Shown here: positions 8,518 to 17,584 of the stretch, one piece after another
Layout: every line of letters starts with the position of its first letter
Position numbering within the stretch: the first letter of the stretch is position 1
Source: an uncultured Muribaculaceae bacterium
GTDB lineage: Bacteria > Bacteroidota > Bacteroidia > Bacteroidales > Muribaculaceae
Direction of reading: 5' to 3'
Assembly (NCBI GenBank): GCA_910586475.1
Contig: CAJUHM010000006.1
Location: 1-62,204, forward strand
DNA: 62,204 nt
Translations under genes and position numbers: made by a program
Notes under the pieces: generated by a model
The model's input: the letters and a program-made list of their open reading frames with translations, nothing else
The model's database searches: none
Told to the model about the DNA's origin: nothing

Positions 8518-8571
8518 TGACACAAAACGGGAGCTAAAAACGACATGGTTTTCAGCTCCCGTTTTGTGTCA
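8518..8571. terminator. Bidirectional terminator-like hairpin
   Basis: A perfect 18-bp inverted repeat (8518-8535 with 8554-8571, 18-nt spacer that can pair further) lies between the convergent DUF2059 and pyrophosphatase genes. Its AAAA/TTTT parts inside the stem and its position suit a shared terminator. The rest of 8433-8592 holds nothing I recognise. Confidence 0.7.
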
Positions 8572-8592
8572 GCCATGCGGCTGTTGTGTCTT

Positions 8593-10788
8593 TTAGAATA
8601 GGCTCCAGCTTACGGTCAGACCGGCCATGACGATTGAAACCATTGACATGAGCTTGATCAGAATGTTAAGACTCGGGCCGGATGTGTCCTTGAACGGATC
8701 TCCGACGGTGTCTCCGACTACTGTAGCCTTGTGGACGTCGCTTCCCTTGCCGCCATAGTTGCCTTCTTCGATATATTTTTTTGCATTGTCCCACGCACCT
8801 CCGGCGTTGGCCATGAACACGGCGAGAACAAAGCCTGACGAAAGACCTCCGACAAGTAGACCTATCACACCGGGAACCCCGAAGAGCAATCCGACAAGAA
8901 TCGGAACGATGATCGCAAGCAGTGACGGGAACACCATTTCGCGCTGTGCTCCACGGGTGGAAATCTGAACGCAGCGGGCATAATCAGGTTCGGCTTCACC
9001 TGTGAGAATTCCTTTGATAGTGCGGAACTGACGGCGCACTTCATCAACCATGCTTCCTGCGGCGCGGCCTACGGCGTTCATTGTCAGTCCGCAGAAGAGA
9101 AACGCCATCATAGCTCCGATAAACATTCCTGAAAGCACTTTGGGGCTCATCAGGTTTACTTCGTAGAATGCCATGAAGTCGGTGAACGTCGCCTCATGAA
9201 TGGGCACTGCGCGGTCGCCGATCTGTATCATTGTTTCGCCAAGTCGGGCGAGTCCGATGCGGATCTCTTCGATATAGGAAGCAAGGAGGGCAAGTCCGGT
9301 CAATGCGGCCGAACCGATGGCGAATCCTTTTCCAGTTGCAGCGGTTGTGTTGCCGAGTGAATCAAGCGCGTCAGTGCGGCGACGCACCTGCTCTCCGAGC
9401 CCGCTCATTTCTGCGTTACCGCCTGCATTGTCGGCAATCGGGCCGTAGGCATCAGTCGCAAGGGTTATTCCCAGCGTCGAGAGCATTCCGACTGCCGCAA
9501 TTCCGATGCCATAGAGTCCCATGCCGACATTTGCGAAATCAAAACCCGAAGCAAACCAGTAGGATAGAATTATACCGACCACCACTGCGATCACAGGAAC
9601 TGCTGTCGAAATCATTCCGAGACCTACTCCGGAGATTATAACGGTCGCCGGCCCTGTCTGACCGCTTCCGGCAAGTTTCTGAGTCGGTTTGTAGGACTGG
9701 GACGTGTAATACTCCGTGGCTCGTCCGATAACTATGCCGACCAGCAGACCTATGACAACCGAACAACCGATCAATGCCCAGTTGTCGAGCTGAAGAAGCC
9801 ATAAGATCAGGAATGTGGCTCCGACAATGAGAATCGAGCTGAGATTCGTTCCCAGCGCAAGCGAGTTGAGGAGATCCTTCATTGTGGCGTCCTCTTTTGT
9901 TCTTACACAGAATATACCGACAATCGACAGCAGAATTCCGACAGCCGCAATCAGCATCGGAGCCATCACGGCTTTCAGCTGCATGACCGGATCGCCTTTA
10001 AGCAGATAGGCTGCCGCGCCGAGCGCTGCCGTCGCAAGTATCGATCCGCAATAGGATTCATAAAGGTCTGCACCCATGCCGGCAACGTCGCCCACGTTAT
10101 CGCCCACGTTATCAGCGATTGTGGCAGGGTTTCGCGGATCATCCTCGGGGATGCCAGCTTCAACCTTTCCGACAAGGTCGGCTCCGACGTCGGCTGCCTT
10201 GGTGTAGATACCGCCTCCGACACGTGCAAAAAGCGCCTGAGTGCTCGCACCCATGCCGAACGTGAGCATCGTAGTCGTGATCATACACATTTTTTCAAGT
10301 TCAGAGACATTGTCGACACATAACTGGAGGATCACATACCAGAAAGAAATGTCGAACAAACCGAGTCCGACAACAACGAGACCCATCACTGCTCCCGAAC
10401 GGAAAGCAACGCGCAGTCCTTTGTTGAGCGACTCGCGCGCGGCGTTGGCCGTACGGGCCGACGCATGTGTCGCTGTCTTCATGCCTAAGAATCCAGCAAG
10501 ACCGCTGAAGAATCCACCAGTCAGGAACGCAACAGGCACCCAGACATTCTGAAGTCCGAAGCCATAGGCCATGACCGAAAACAGAACCACAAGTGCCAGA
10601 AAGACCAATGAGACAATTTTGTACTGCTGACGAAGATAAGACATGGCACCTTTACGCACATACGATGCGATTTTCGCCATCTGTGGAGTTCCTTCACTCT
10701 CTTTTTTCATCTGACTGTAGAAAAACCAGGCCAGAATCAAGGCAATGACCGAAGAGATCGGCACAAGCCAAAACAAATCTTTTTCCAT
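8593..10788 (-). CDS. hppA: Membrane ion-pumping pyrophosphatase, K+-dependent type
   Basis: The ATG at 10788 gives a 731-residue, ~16-helix protein; an upstream TTG frame only adds a polar tail. It couples PPi hydrolysis to ion export across the inner membrane. Substrate motifs are intact: DVGADLVGKVEAG, DNVGDNVGDVAGMGADLYES and DAYGPIADNAGGNAEMSGL. GNTTAATGKG has alanine where K+-independent enzymes have lysine, so I expect K+ dependence. Three of four residues I recall as diagnostic for dual Na+,H+-pumping enzymes (Thr90, Phe94, Asp146) are present at exactly those numbers; the fourth (Met176) is Thr here, although I cannot be sure of the alignment there. Na+ or Na+/H+ transport is therefore likely. 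Confidence 0.93.
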   Translation of the reverse strand: MEKDLFWLVPISSVIALILAWFFYSQMKKESEGTPQMAKIASYVRKGAMSYLRQQYKIVSLVFLALVVLFSVMAYGFGLQNVWVPVAFLTGGFFSGLAGFLGMKTATHASARTANAARESLNKGLRVAFRSGAVMGLVVVGLGLFDISFWYVILQLCVDNVSELEKMCMITTTMLTFGMGASTQALFARVGGGIYTKAADVGADLVGKVEAGIPEDDPRNPATIADNVGDNVGDVAGMGADLYESYCGSILATAALGAAAYLLKGDPVMQLKAVMAPMLIAAVGILLSIVGIFCVRTKEDATMKDLLNSLALGTNLSSILIVGATFLILWLLQLDNWALIGCSVVIGLLVGIVIGRATEYYTSQSYKPTQKLAGSGQTGPATVIISGVGLGMISTAVPVIAVVVGIILSYWFASGFDFANVGMGLYGIGIAAVGMLSTLGITLATDAYGPIADNAGGNAEMSGLGEQVRRRTDALDSLGNTTAATGKGFAIGSAALTGLALLASYIEEIRIGLARLGETMIQIGDRAVPIHEATFTDFMAFYEVNLMSPKVLSGMFIGAMMAFLFCGLTMNAVGRAAGSMVDEVRRQFRTIKGILTGEAEPDYARCVQISTRGAQREMVFPSLLAIIVPILVGLLFGVPGVIGLLVGGLSSGFVLAVFMANAGGAWDNAKKYIEEGNYGGKGSDVHKATVVGDTVGDPFKDTSGPSLNILIKLMSMVSIVMAGLTVSWSLF

Positions 10789-10879
10789 GGGTTGAATTTT
10801 GGTTATAAATTTAAATCTTAGACAATACGCCGCCTTCTGCAACCGGCAGCCAGCTACCAGACAACCGTATTATCGCTAA

Positions 10880-10887
10880 CAAAGATA
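10880..10887 (-). promoter_or_regulatory. -7 box (TATCTTTG) for hppA
   Basis: TATCTTTG on the minus strand matches the TAnnTTTG consensus, 91 nt before the hppA ATG. The -33 element is not clear. Confidence 0.45.
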
Positions 10888-10962
10888 GCGATTTTTGTTC
10901 AATTCTTAAGAAACTGTTCGAATTTAATTCGAAATCGATTTTAAATAGTTTCTAAAAAAAAC

Positions 10963-10995
10963 GCTGCGGCAATTTCATAACGAAACAGCCGCAGC
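10963..10995 (-). terminator. Rho-independent terminator of the arginine operon
   Basis: An 8-bp perfect GC-rich stem (GCTGCGGC / GCCGCAGC, 17-nt loop) is followed, on the minus strand, by GTTTTTTTTAG. This is the classic layout for ending minus-strand transcription, here about 320 nt after argH. Confidence 0.65.
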
Positions 10996-11033
10996 TTAAG
11001 ACCCCGTTCTCCAATATTTGTTAACGCAGAGGC

Positions 11034-11127
11034 CGCATATCTCTGAGTGGTTTTTGTCCTGTGATGAAGGAGCGTAGCCGTAGCTACGTGACTGAAGAAC
11101 ATGGCAAAAAGGCGCCGGAGAGATGCG
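11034..11127 (+). repeat. Long imperfect palindrome, repeat family copy A
   Basis: The two halves pair about the centre 11080/11081 without any gap. Paired blocks are 11034-11048 region with 11113-11127, TTTTTG (11051-11056) with CAAAAA (11105-11110), and the core CGTAGC-CGTA-GCTACG (11073-11088). The asymmetric flanks GGAGC before and GACTGA after the core recur in copies B and C, read on the opposite strand there. It lies in the 3' untranslated part of the arginine operon. Confidence 0.6.
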
Positions 11128-11255
11128 ATGGCAATGTAATTTTATGCATCAGCACACAATTAATTGCGCCCCGGTCTGGTTATCGGGTTTTATTCATTTT
11201 TTAAGTTATTGGCGTAAATTGGGATACACCACGGATTTAATACATGTTCAACGCA

Positions 11256-11296
11256 ACTTTGTTTTGAAAAATTTCCCGAAATAATCAAAACAAAGT
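11256..11296 (-). terminator. Hairpin just after argH
   Basis: A perfect 12-bp inverted repeat (11256-11267 with 11285-11296, 17-nt loop) begins 17 nt beyond the argH stop. It lacks a long T-tract on the minus strand, so it may be a weak terminator or a 3'-end stabilising hairpin upstream of the stronger terminator at 10963-10995. Confidence 0.4.
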
Positions 11297-11312
11297 CAGA
11301 GACTGACATTTT

Positions 11313-12614
11313 CTACCTGAAAACTTTCATGACATCGGAAAACTTCTCACGAATCCGGTCGTTGCAGAGATTGCCGATCGAGCCTTCGTGGACGTGCTCG
11401 ACAATGCGGGTGGGAGTGTACTCGCCATGCTGCACCTGCATTCCAACAGTGCGATAGGCCTCTCTGAAAGGAACTCCGGACAACGTCAGGCGATTGACAT
11501 CCTCAACCGTGAAAAGATAATCATAGCGCGGATCGGAAAGGATTTCTTCGTTGACGCGTATGTGTCCGAGCATAAACGTGCACATGTCTAGACACTCGAT
11601 GAGTTCTGTTGTGGCCGGGAAGATAATATCTTTAAGCAGCTGTAGATCGCGGTTGTAGCCAAGCGGCAGATTTGCAGTCAACAGCGCGATCTCGTTAGAG
11701 ACAGACTGCAGACGGTTGCATTTTCCTCTCATGATCTCGAACACATCCGGATTCTTCTTGTGAGGCATTATGCTCGACCCGGTCGTAAACTCGTCCGGGA
11801 ACGATACAAATCCAAAATTCTGACACATGAACATGCAGACATCCATTGCAAGATGTCCGAGAGTCGAGGCGATGGTATTAATGGCCATTGAAGCCGCACG
11901 TTCGGTCTTCCCACGGCTCATCTGGGCCGCAACGACATTATAGTGCATCGTCGAGAAACCGAGTTCACGCGTTGTCATTTCGCGGTTGAGAGGAAACGAC
12001 GATCCGTAGCCGGCAGCCGATCCAAGCGGATTCTGGTCAGCGATGCGATAGGCTGCTGACAGGATCTGCATATCATCGACGAGGCTCTCGGCATAGGCAC
12101 CGAACCACAGGCCGAACGATGACGGCATCGCGACCTGCAAGTGGGTATAGCCCGGCATCAGCACATCTCTATAGCGGTCGCTCAGTGTCTGCAATGAATC
12201 AAACAGGCGTCCGACAGCCGCTGCAATGGTCTTCAGCTCGTCTCTCATAAAGAGTTTGAGATCAACGAGGACCTGATCGTTTCGCGAACGTCCCGAATGG
12301 ATTTTTTTGCCAATATCGCCAAGTCGCTCCGTGAGCATGAATTCGACCTGCGAATGCACATCCTCAATTCCGGGAGCAATCTCGAACCCGCCGCTTTCGA
12401 TCACCTCAGCGATCCGTTCGAGTTCTTTCGTCAGCACATCGAGTTCATCAGCTGTGAGAAGGCCAATACTTTCAAGCATTTTAATGTGGGCAAGCGAGCC
12501 TTGCACATCATAGCGCGCCAGACGAAGATCAAGTTCACGGTCATTGCCGACTGTAAACTGTTCGATCATCCTGTCCGGTTCGAAATCTTTGCTCCAGAGT
12601 TTGCTCGGTTTCAT
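11313..12614 (-). CDS. argH: Argininosuccinate lyase
   Basis: The product (433 aa from the ATG at 12614) splits argininosuccinate into arginine and fumarate, the last step of arginine synthesis. The fumarase/aspartase superfamily signature GSSIMPHKKNPD is present, as are EDVHSQVEFMLTERLG and GKKIHSGRSRNDQV. It forms a homotetramer in the cytoplasm in known cases. The ATG lies 2 nt after the argE stop; a TTG two codons upstream is less likely. It is the final gene of the arginine operon. Confidence 0.95.
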   Translation of the reverse strand: MKPSKLWSKDFEPDRMIEQFTVGNDRELDLRLARYDVQGSLAHIKMLESIGLLTADELDVLTKELERIAEVIESGGFEIAPGIEDVHSQVEFMLTERLGDIGKKIHSGRSRNDQVLVDLKLFMRDELKTIAAAVGRLFDSLQTLSDRYRDVLMPGYTHLQVAMPSSFGLWFGAYAESLVDDMQILSAAYRIADQNPLGSAAGYGSSFPLNREMTTRELGFSTMHYNVVAAQMSRGKTERAASMAINTIASTLGHLAMDVCMFMCQNFGFVSFPDEFTTGSSIMPHKKNPDVFEIMRGKCNRLQSVSNEIALLTANLPLGYNRDLQLLKDIIFPATTELIECLDMCTFMLGHIRVNEEILSDPRYDYLFTVEDVNRLTLSGVPFREAYRTVGMQVQHGEYTPTRIVEHVHEGSIGNLCNDRIREKFSDVMKVFR

Positions 12615-12616
12615 AA

Positions 12617-13681
12617 TCAAAATATCTGAGAGAGATTGTTTATAAAATTTTCATATTTAAAAATCGCACTTTCAATTTCGTCGACCATGACGAACTCGTC
12701 GGCGCTGTGGCTCCGCTGTGACTTTCCAGGCCCCATCTTGAGCGACGGGAATGCAGACATCTGCGACATGTCGGAAGTCGTCGGCGACACAAACGGCTTC
12801 CCACCTATCATTTCAGCAGCCCTCACCAGCGGATGGCAACTGTCGATGACTGAAGCTCTGACGCGTGTCGAACGCGGAGTCAGAGACGAGTGTTTCACTA
12901 CCTTTCGGAGCAATTCAACAGTTTCCTCGTTGGAATAGGCATCAGTCGTGCGCACATCAACAACCCACCGGCATTCCGCCGGAACTACATTATGCTGCTG
13001 TCCGGCCTGAATCATCGTGATCTGCATCCCGACCGGACCAAGAATCCGGCTCTCGGCCGGAAAACGGTAGCTGCGCAGCGACTCGATATCCTCAATGGCT
13101 TTATAAAGAGCATTCACACCCTCGCCACGCGCAGCATGTCCGCTTTCACCCAAACTCAGACAGTCAAGCACAACAAGGCCGCGCTCCGCCACAGCAGGCT
13201 GCATCTCAGTAGGCTCGCCGACAAGGGCCATCGTGATCCCTATGCCATTTCCCTCAAGATGAGGCAGAAATGCACGCATCCCGTTTTCGCCTGTCACCTC
13301 CTCCTCTGCCGTAATAGCGAGCAGAAGATTGAACGGCAGTCTGCGGTCGTAGAATCTTTCGAATGCCGCCATAAGCGCGACCACAGAAGCTCCGGCGTCG
13401 TTACTTCCGAGCCCATAGAGACGTCCGTCGGAAATCTCCGGCAAAAAGGGATCTCGGGTATATGCGCCAGAAGGCTTCACCGTATCGTGGTGGGAATTCA
13501 GGAGCAAAGTCGGTCTGGCCGGATCAAACGATGGCTGAACTGCCCACACATTATTATGAAAACGCCGCGGCGAGAAGCCGAGCGACTCCATAGTTGAGAA
13601 CAGCAGACCGGCTGTCGCTTCTTCGCTGCGTGAAAACGACGGCAGCGCGATCAATTGCTGTAACAGACCGACAGGATTCAT
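12617..13681 (-). CDS. argE: M20 family deacylase, ArgE-like (N-acyl-citrulline/ornithine)
   Basis: A 354-residue M20 metallopeptidase-type amidohydrolase. Metal and catalytic motifs are visible: HHDTV (His64, Asp66), SNDAG (Asp95) and TAEEE (around Glu126-128), with a dimerisation domain at about residues 170-285. In this operon it should remove the acyl group from N-acyl-citrulline, because the carbamoyltransferase here is of the type that acts on acylated ornithine. The acyl group is probably succinyl. It overlaps argB by 4 bp (ATGA). No argJ is present, so the acyl group is not recycled to glutamate here. Confidence 0.85.
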   Translation of the reverse strand: MNPVGLLQQLIALPSFSRSEEATAGLLFSTMESLGFSPRRFHNNVWAVQPSFDPARPTLLLNSHHDTVKPSGAYTRDPFLPEISDGRLYGLGSNDAGASVVALMAAFERFYDRRLPFNLLLAITAEEEVTGENGMRAFLPHLEGNGIGITMALVGEPTEMQPAVAERGLVVLDCLSLGESGHAARGEGVNALYKAIEDIESLRSYRFPAESRILGPVGMQITMIQAGQQHNVVPAECRWVVDVRTTDAYSNEETVELLRKVVKHSSLTPRSTRVRASVIDSCHPLVRAAEMIGGKPFVSPTTSDMSQMSAFPSLKMGPGKSQRSHSADEFVMVDEIESAIFKYENFINNLSQIF

Positions 13682-14460
13682 TTTCTGATAATTGTGCCGG
13701 CAGACCCATTCAGCAGATCATCCGACGATTTGATGGTCACAGATTTCACACCAAGTCCGATCGCAGCAAACGCATTGTCGATTTTCGGAATCATTCCGCC
13801 GGTTATCACACCGTCATTTCTCATTGACGCATAACTTGCGGGAGTGATCTCGGATATAACCGAACCGTCGTCATCAGCATCAGCGAGAACACCGGGTTTC
13901 TCGAAACAATAGACAAGCTCGACAGGCATGATTCTTGCGGACGCACACGCGACAGATGACGCGATCGTATCCGCATTGCAATTGAGCAGCTGACCGTTTC
14001 CGTCATGAGTAATAGCACAGAAGACAGGCGTCAGGCCTCTCGACAGCAATCCGGCGATTTCGTTTTCATTGACATCATCGAGATTGATATCGCCAACAAA
14101 ACCATAATCGACCGGAGCGGCAGGACGCCTGCTAGCCCTGATGACGCCTGCATCACACCCTGCAAGTCCGATCGCATCACAGCCGTCGGCCTGCAGCATT
14201 GCGACTATGCGCTTGTTGATCAGACCGGCATATACCATTGTTACAACGTCGAGAGTCGCAGCGTCGGTCACACGACGCCCGTCGATCATCATTGTTTCGA
14301 TTCCGAGAGCCTCAGAAAGACGAGTTGCCTCACGGCCTCCTCCATGAACAAGTATCTTCGGACCGGGAATGGCCGAAAAATCTTTCAGAAACCGGGAGAG
14401 CACCGAAGGATTGTTGACGACATTGCCGCCGATCTTAACAACTTTAATTGTCCGGGTCAT
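13678..14460 (-). CDS. argB: N-acylglutamate kinase
   Basis: The 260-residue product belongs to the amino-acid kinase family and phosphorylates N-acylglutamate, step two of the pathway. Typical motifs are KIGGNVV near the N-terminus, VHGGGREATRLSEALG, and NCNADTIAS in the nucleotide region, ending with GGMIPKIDNAFAAIGLGV. Length is standard for ArgB. It overlaps argF' by 3 bp and argE by 4 bp, showing tight translational coupling. In Bacteroidetes the substrate is thought to be N-succinylglutamate rather than N-acetylglutamate. Confidence 0.93.
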   Translation of the reverse strand: MTRTIKVVKIGGNVVNNPSVLSRFLKDFSAIPGPKILVHGGGREATRLSEALGIETMMIDGRRVTDAATLDVVTMVYAGLINKRIVAMLQADGCDAIGLAGCDAGVIRASRRPAAPVDYGFVGDINLDDVNENEIAGLLSRGLTPVFCAITHDGNGQLLNCNADTIASSVACASARIMPVELVYCFEKPGVLADADDDGSVISEITPASYASMRNDGVITGGMIPKIDNAFAAIGLGVKSVTIKSSDDLLNGSAGTIIRK

Positions 14461-15410
14461 AACGTTTCAAGCATTTTTTTCAAAACAGTCTGCGCGGAAA
14501 TCTCCCTGTTGGCAGCTTCGGGAATAACGATGCTGCGCTCCGACTCAATCACTTCGTCAGTGACAATCATGTTGCGGCGCACAGGCAGACAATGCATGAA
14601 GAACGCATTGTCGGTCAAAGCCATCTTTTCCGCATCGACAGTCCAGGTTTTGTCGGTCGAGAGGACCTTGCCATAGTTGGGATCCGCATATGCCGACCAG
14701 TTTTTGGCATAGATGAAATGAGCTCCTTCGAAAGCCTTCTTCTGGTCATATTCAACGTGAGCGCTGCCCACAAAAGAGGGATCAAGCTCATAACCCTCCG
14801 GATGAGTGATCACGAAATCATAGTCGGTCGCATTCATCCACTCGGCAAACGAATTGGGAACAGCCTGCGGAAGAGCCTTGGGATGGGGCGCCCACGTCAT
14901 TACGACCTTAGGCCGTTCGACAGTCTTGAACTCTTCAATCGTGATGAGGTCGGCGAAGCTCTGCAACGGATGACGCGTAGCTGCCTCCATGCTGAAGACC
15001 GGACAGCCGGCATAGTTCAGGAACTGGGAGATAACCTGCTCCTCGTAATCCGCCTTTTTGTCAGTCAGACCGGCAAACGCGCGAACTCCGATAATATCAC
15101 AGTAGCTCGCCATGACCGGAATCGCTTCAAGCAGATGCTCGGCCTTGTCACCGTCCATAATCACCCCGCGCTCGGTCTCGAGTTTCCATGCTCCCTGATT
15201 GACGTCAAGGACCATCACGTTCATGCCAAGATTCATAGCAGCCTTCTGTGTGCTCAGACGTGTGCGGAGCGACGAGTTGAAAAACAGCATCAGCAGCGTC
15301 TTATTGCGCCCAAGCTCGGTATAGCCGAACTTATTGGCTTTTACCTCAAGTGCTTCTTTAACCGCAGCGTCAAGAGGTCCGATGTCTGCGACGCATATAA
15401 ACTTCTTCAT
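14457..15410 (-). CDS. argF: N-succinylornithine carbamoyltransferase (ArgF')
   Basis: The 317-residue product is a transcarbamylase of the acyl-ornithine type, closely resembling the structurally known Bacteroides fragilis enzyme. It carries FFNSSLRTRLSTQKAA in the carbamoyl-phosphate site, HPLQSFADL, and FMHCLPVRRNMIV. From memory, residue 90 decides between succinyl (Pro in B. fragilis) and acetyl (Glu in Xanthomonas) ornithine; here it is alanine (GCC codon at 15141-15143). A small residue there is compatible with the succinyl substrate. The enzyme makes N-acyl-citrulline, so the pathway deacylates after carbamoylation. Confidence 0.92.
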   Translation of the reverse strand: MKKFICVADIGPLDAAVKEALEVKANKFGYTELGRNKTLLMLFFNSSLRTRLSTQKAAMNLGMNVMVLDVNQGAWKLETERGVIMDGDKAEHLLEAIPVMASYCDIIGVRAFAGLTDKKADYEEQVISQFLNYAGCPVFSMEAATRHPLQSFADLITIEEFKTVERPKVVMTWAPHPKALPQAVPNSFAEWMNATDYDFVITHPEGYELDPSFVGSAHVEYDQKKAFEGAHFIYAKNWSAYADPNYGKVLSTDKTWTVDAEKMALTDNAFFMHCLPVRRNMIVTDEVIESERSIVIPEAANREISAQTVLKKMLETL

Positions 15411-15426
15411 CTTATCTACGTTTTTC

Positions 15427-16551
15427 TTATTTAACCAGTTGTTTTATAGCTTCAATAAAGGTGTCAGCTTGAGCTTTGCTCAAACCGAGTGCCGGAAGCA
15501 GACGGACAGTAGACTGCCCGGCACCGCCGGTAAATATATTCTTTTCAAAAAGCAGCCGCCTGCGCATCTCAGATCCCGAGCCATCGACATCGAAGCCGAT
15601 CATCAACCCGCGTCCGCGCACATCTTTGAGTCCTGGAATCTCTTTGAGTTTTCCGATCAGATAGCTGCCGACAGTCGCCGCGTTTTCAATCAGATTCTCC
15701 GCTTCCATCACGTCAAGTACAGCCAAAGCAGCGGCGCATGCCAGATGATTTCCTCCGAAAGTAGTTCCGAGCATGCCCTTGTGTGCTTCTATCGCAGGCG
15801 AAATCAAGACAGCTCCCATCGGAAAACCATTGGCTATCCCCTTCGCGCAAGTGATAATGTCCGGACGGATGCCGGCATGCTGGTGGGCAAAGAAACGTCC
15901 GGTGCGTCCATAGCCGCTCTGAATCTCATCAAGAATCAGAAGAGCACCGGTGGCAATCGACATCTCACGCAACTTATGCATAAAATCCGCCGATGGCACA
16001 CGAATTCCGGCCACTCCCTGGATTCCCTCGACAATGACAGCAGCAAACTCACCGCTTTCGAGAAGCTTGCCAGCTGCATCAGCATCTCCAAATGGAGCAA
16101 ACACGACATTGTCGGTCACGTTGAACGGTGCGACAATCTTAGGATTGTCAGTTGCCGCGACAGCTCCTGAAGTACGTCCGTGGAAAGCATGCGAAAACGC
16201 AAGAATGCGCTTACGGCCTGTTGCGAACGAAGCCAGCTTCATCGCATTTTCATTAGCTTCCGCACCTGAGTTACACAGGAAAAGATTATAATCATCATAG
16301 CCCGACAGACGGCCGAGCTTCTCGGCCAGACGCTTCTGCAGCGAATTTTCAACCGAATTGGAATAGAATCCAAGAGCGGCCACCTGCCTGCTGACAGCAT
16401 CGACGTAACGTGGATGGGCGTGGCCGATAGAGATGACGGCGTGACCTCCGTAAAGGTCAAGATAACGTGTGCCGTCAGCCGTAAAGACATAGCTGCCCTC
16501 CCCTTTGACAGGCTCTATTTCGTAGAGAGAATAAACATCAAATAGTTCCAT
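15427..16551 (-). CDS. argD: Acylornithine aminotransferase (PLP)
   Basis: A 374-residue class III aminotransferase that converts N-acylglutamate semialdehyde to N-acylornithine. GAEANENAMKLA binds the PLP phosphate, LILDEIQSGYGRTG contains the PLP-ring aspartate, and ITCAKGIANG carries the Schiff-base lysine Lys237. TTFGGNHLACAAA is also typical. The length is at the short end for the family. It lies 16 nt upstream of argF' and 70 nt downstream of argC in the same orientation, so it belongs to the arginine operon. Confidence 0.93.
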   Translation of the reverse strand: MELFDVYSLYEIEPVKGEGSYVFTADGTRYLDLYGGHAVISIGHAHPRYVDAVSRQVAALGFYSNSVENSLQKRLAEKLGRLSGYDDYNLFLCNSGAEANENAMKLASFATGRKRILAFSHAFHGRTSGAVAATDNPKIVAPFNVTDNVVFAPFGDADAAGKLLESGEFAAVIVEGIQGVAGIRVPSADFMHKLREMSIATGALLILDEIQSGYGRTGRFFAHQHAGIRPDIITCAKGIANGFPMGAVLISPAIEAHKGMLGTTFGGNHLACAAALAVLDVMEAENLIENAATVGSYLIGKLKEIPGLKDVRGRGLMIGFDVDGSGSEMRRRLLFEKNIFTGGAGQSTVRLLPALGLSKAQADTFIEAIKQLVK

Positions 16552-16621
16552 TTTTATTTAAAATTTAGCGACATGAACCGACATCTTAATCTGAACAAAT
16601 AAAAGTCAAAACCAGACTCCC

Positions 16622-17584
16622 TTAGAATGCAGAGGGTTTAAGCCGCAAACCACACTTTTCGTCGAAACCGAACATCAGGTTCATATTCTGCACGGCCTGC
16701 CCCGAAGCCCCTTTGAGGAGATTGTCGATCGCGCTCATTATCAGAAGCTTGTCGCCGTGCTTCTCAACCTTCACAATAGCCTTATTGGTATTGACAACCT
16801 GTTTTAGATCAAGCGTTTTCGGCGCAATGAAAGTGAATGCCGATCCTCGATAGTAATCTTCATAGATCTTCACGGCATCCTCTTCGGAAAGATCCGATTT
16901 CAGGTATGCGGTCACAAAAATCCCGCGTGCAAAGTCGCCCCTCATCGGAATAAATTCAAGTTCAGCGTCGGAATCAGGCATCAGACATCTGAGCGAACGG
17001 TTGATTTCGATAAGGTGCTGATGATTGAAGGCCTTATAGACCGACATATTTGCATGACGCCAACTGAAATGAGTGGTTGCACCCGGTTTCACACCCGCGC
17101 CTGTCGAACCGGTGATTCCGGTGATGTGAACATCCGATTTCAGATTTCCCGTCGCTGCAAGTGGAAGCAGGGCAAGCTGGATTGCCGTTGCGAAGCATCC
17201 GGGATTCGCCAGAAGCATAGTGTCAGCGATGCGCTCGCGATTCATTTCCGGAAGACCATAGACATAACCGCAGCTTTCATCGCGGAAATCCTGAGCAAGA
17301 TCAATGACCTTAAGCTGCTGAGGGCGTTCGTTTTCATCCCAGAACCTGCGGCTCGCTCCATGACCGGAACACATAAAGAGACAATCAATCGCAGTCAGAT
17401 CATAGGAATCAGAAAAATGCAGCTCGGTTTCACCGATCAGCCCCTCGTGGACATCGGTCAGCGGATTGCCGGCATTACTGTTCGAATGGACAAACGAAAT
17501 CTCTACCTCAGGATGATTCAGGAGAAGTCTGAGGAGTTCGCCGGCCGTATAGCCGGCACCCCCGATAATTCCAACTTTAATCAT
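16622..17584 (-). CDS. argC: N-acylglutamyl-phosphate reductase
   Basis: I start at the ATG at 17584, giving 320 residues beginning MIKVGIIGGAGYTAGELLRL, the standard Rossmann NADPH-binding start. The alternative ATG at 17611 lies deeper in argG and adds a non-conserved tail. The catalytic cysteine is Cys130 in LANPGCFATA, and GVKPGATTHFSWRHAN follows. It reduces N-acylglutamyl phosphate to the semialdehyde. Its start overlaps the argG stop by 8 bp, which suggests translational coupling. Confidence 0.93.
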   Translation of the reverse strand: MIKVGIIGGAGYTAGELLRLLLNHPEVEISFVHSNSNAGNPLTDVHEGLIGETELHFSDSYDLTAIDCLFMCSGHGASRRFWDENERPQQLKVIDLAQDFRDESCGYVYGLPEMNRERIADTMLLANPGCFATAIQLALLPLAATGNLKSDVHITGITGSTGAGVKPGATTHFSWRHANMSVYKAFNHQHLIEINRSLRCLMPDSDAELEFIPMRGDFARGIFVTAYLKSDLSEEDAVKIYEDYYRGSAFTFIAPKTLDLKQVVNTNKAIVKVEKHGDKLLIMSAIDNLLKGASGQAVQNMNLMFGFDEKCGLRLKPSAF

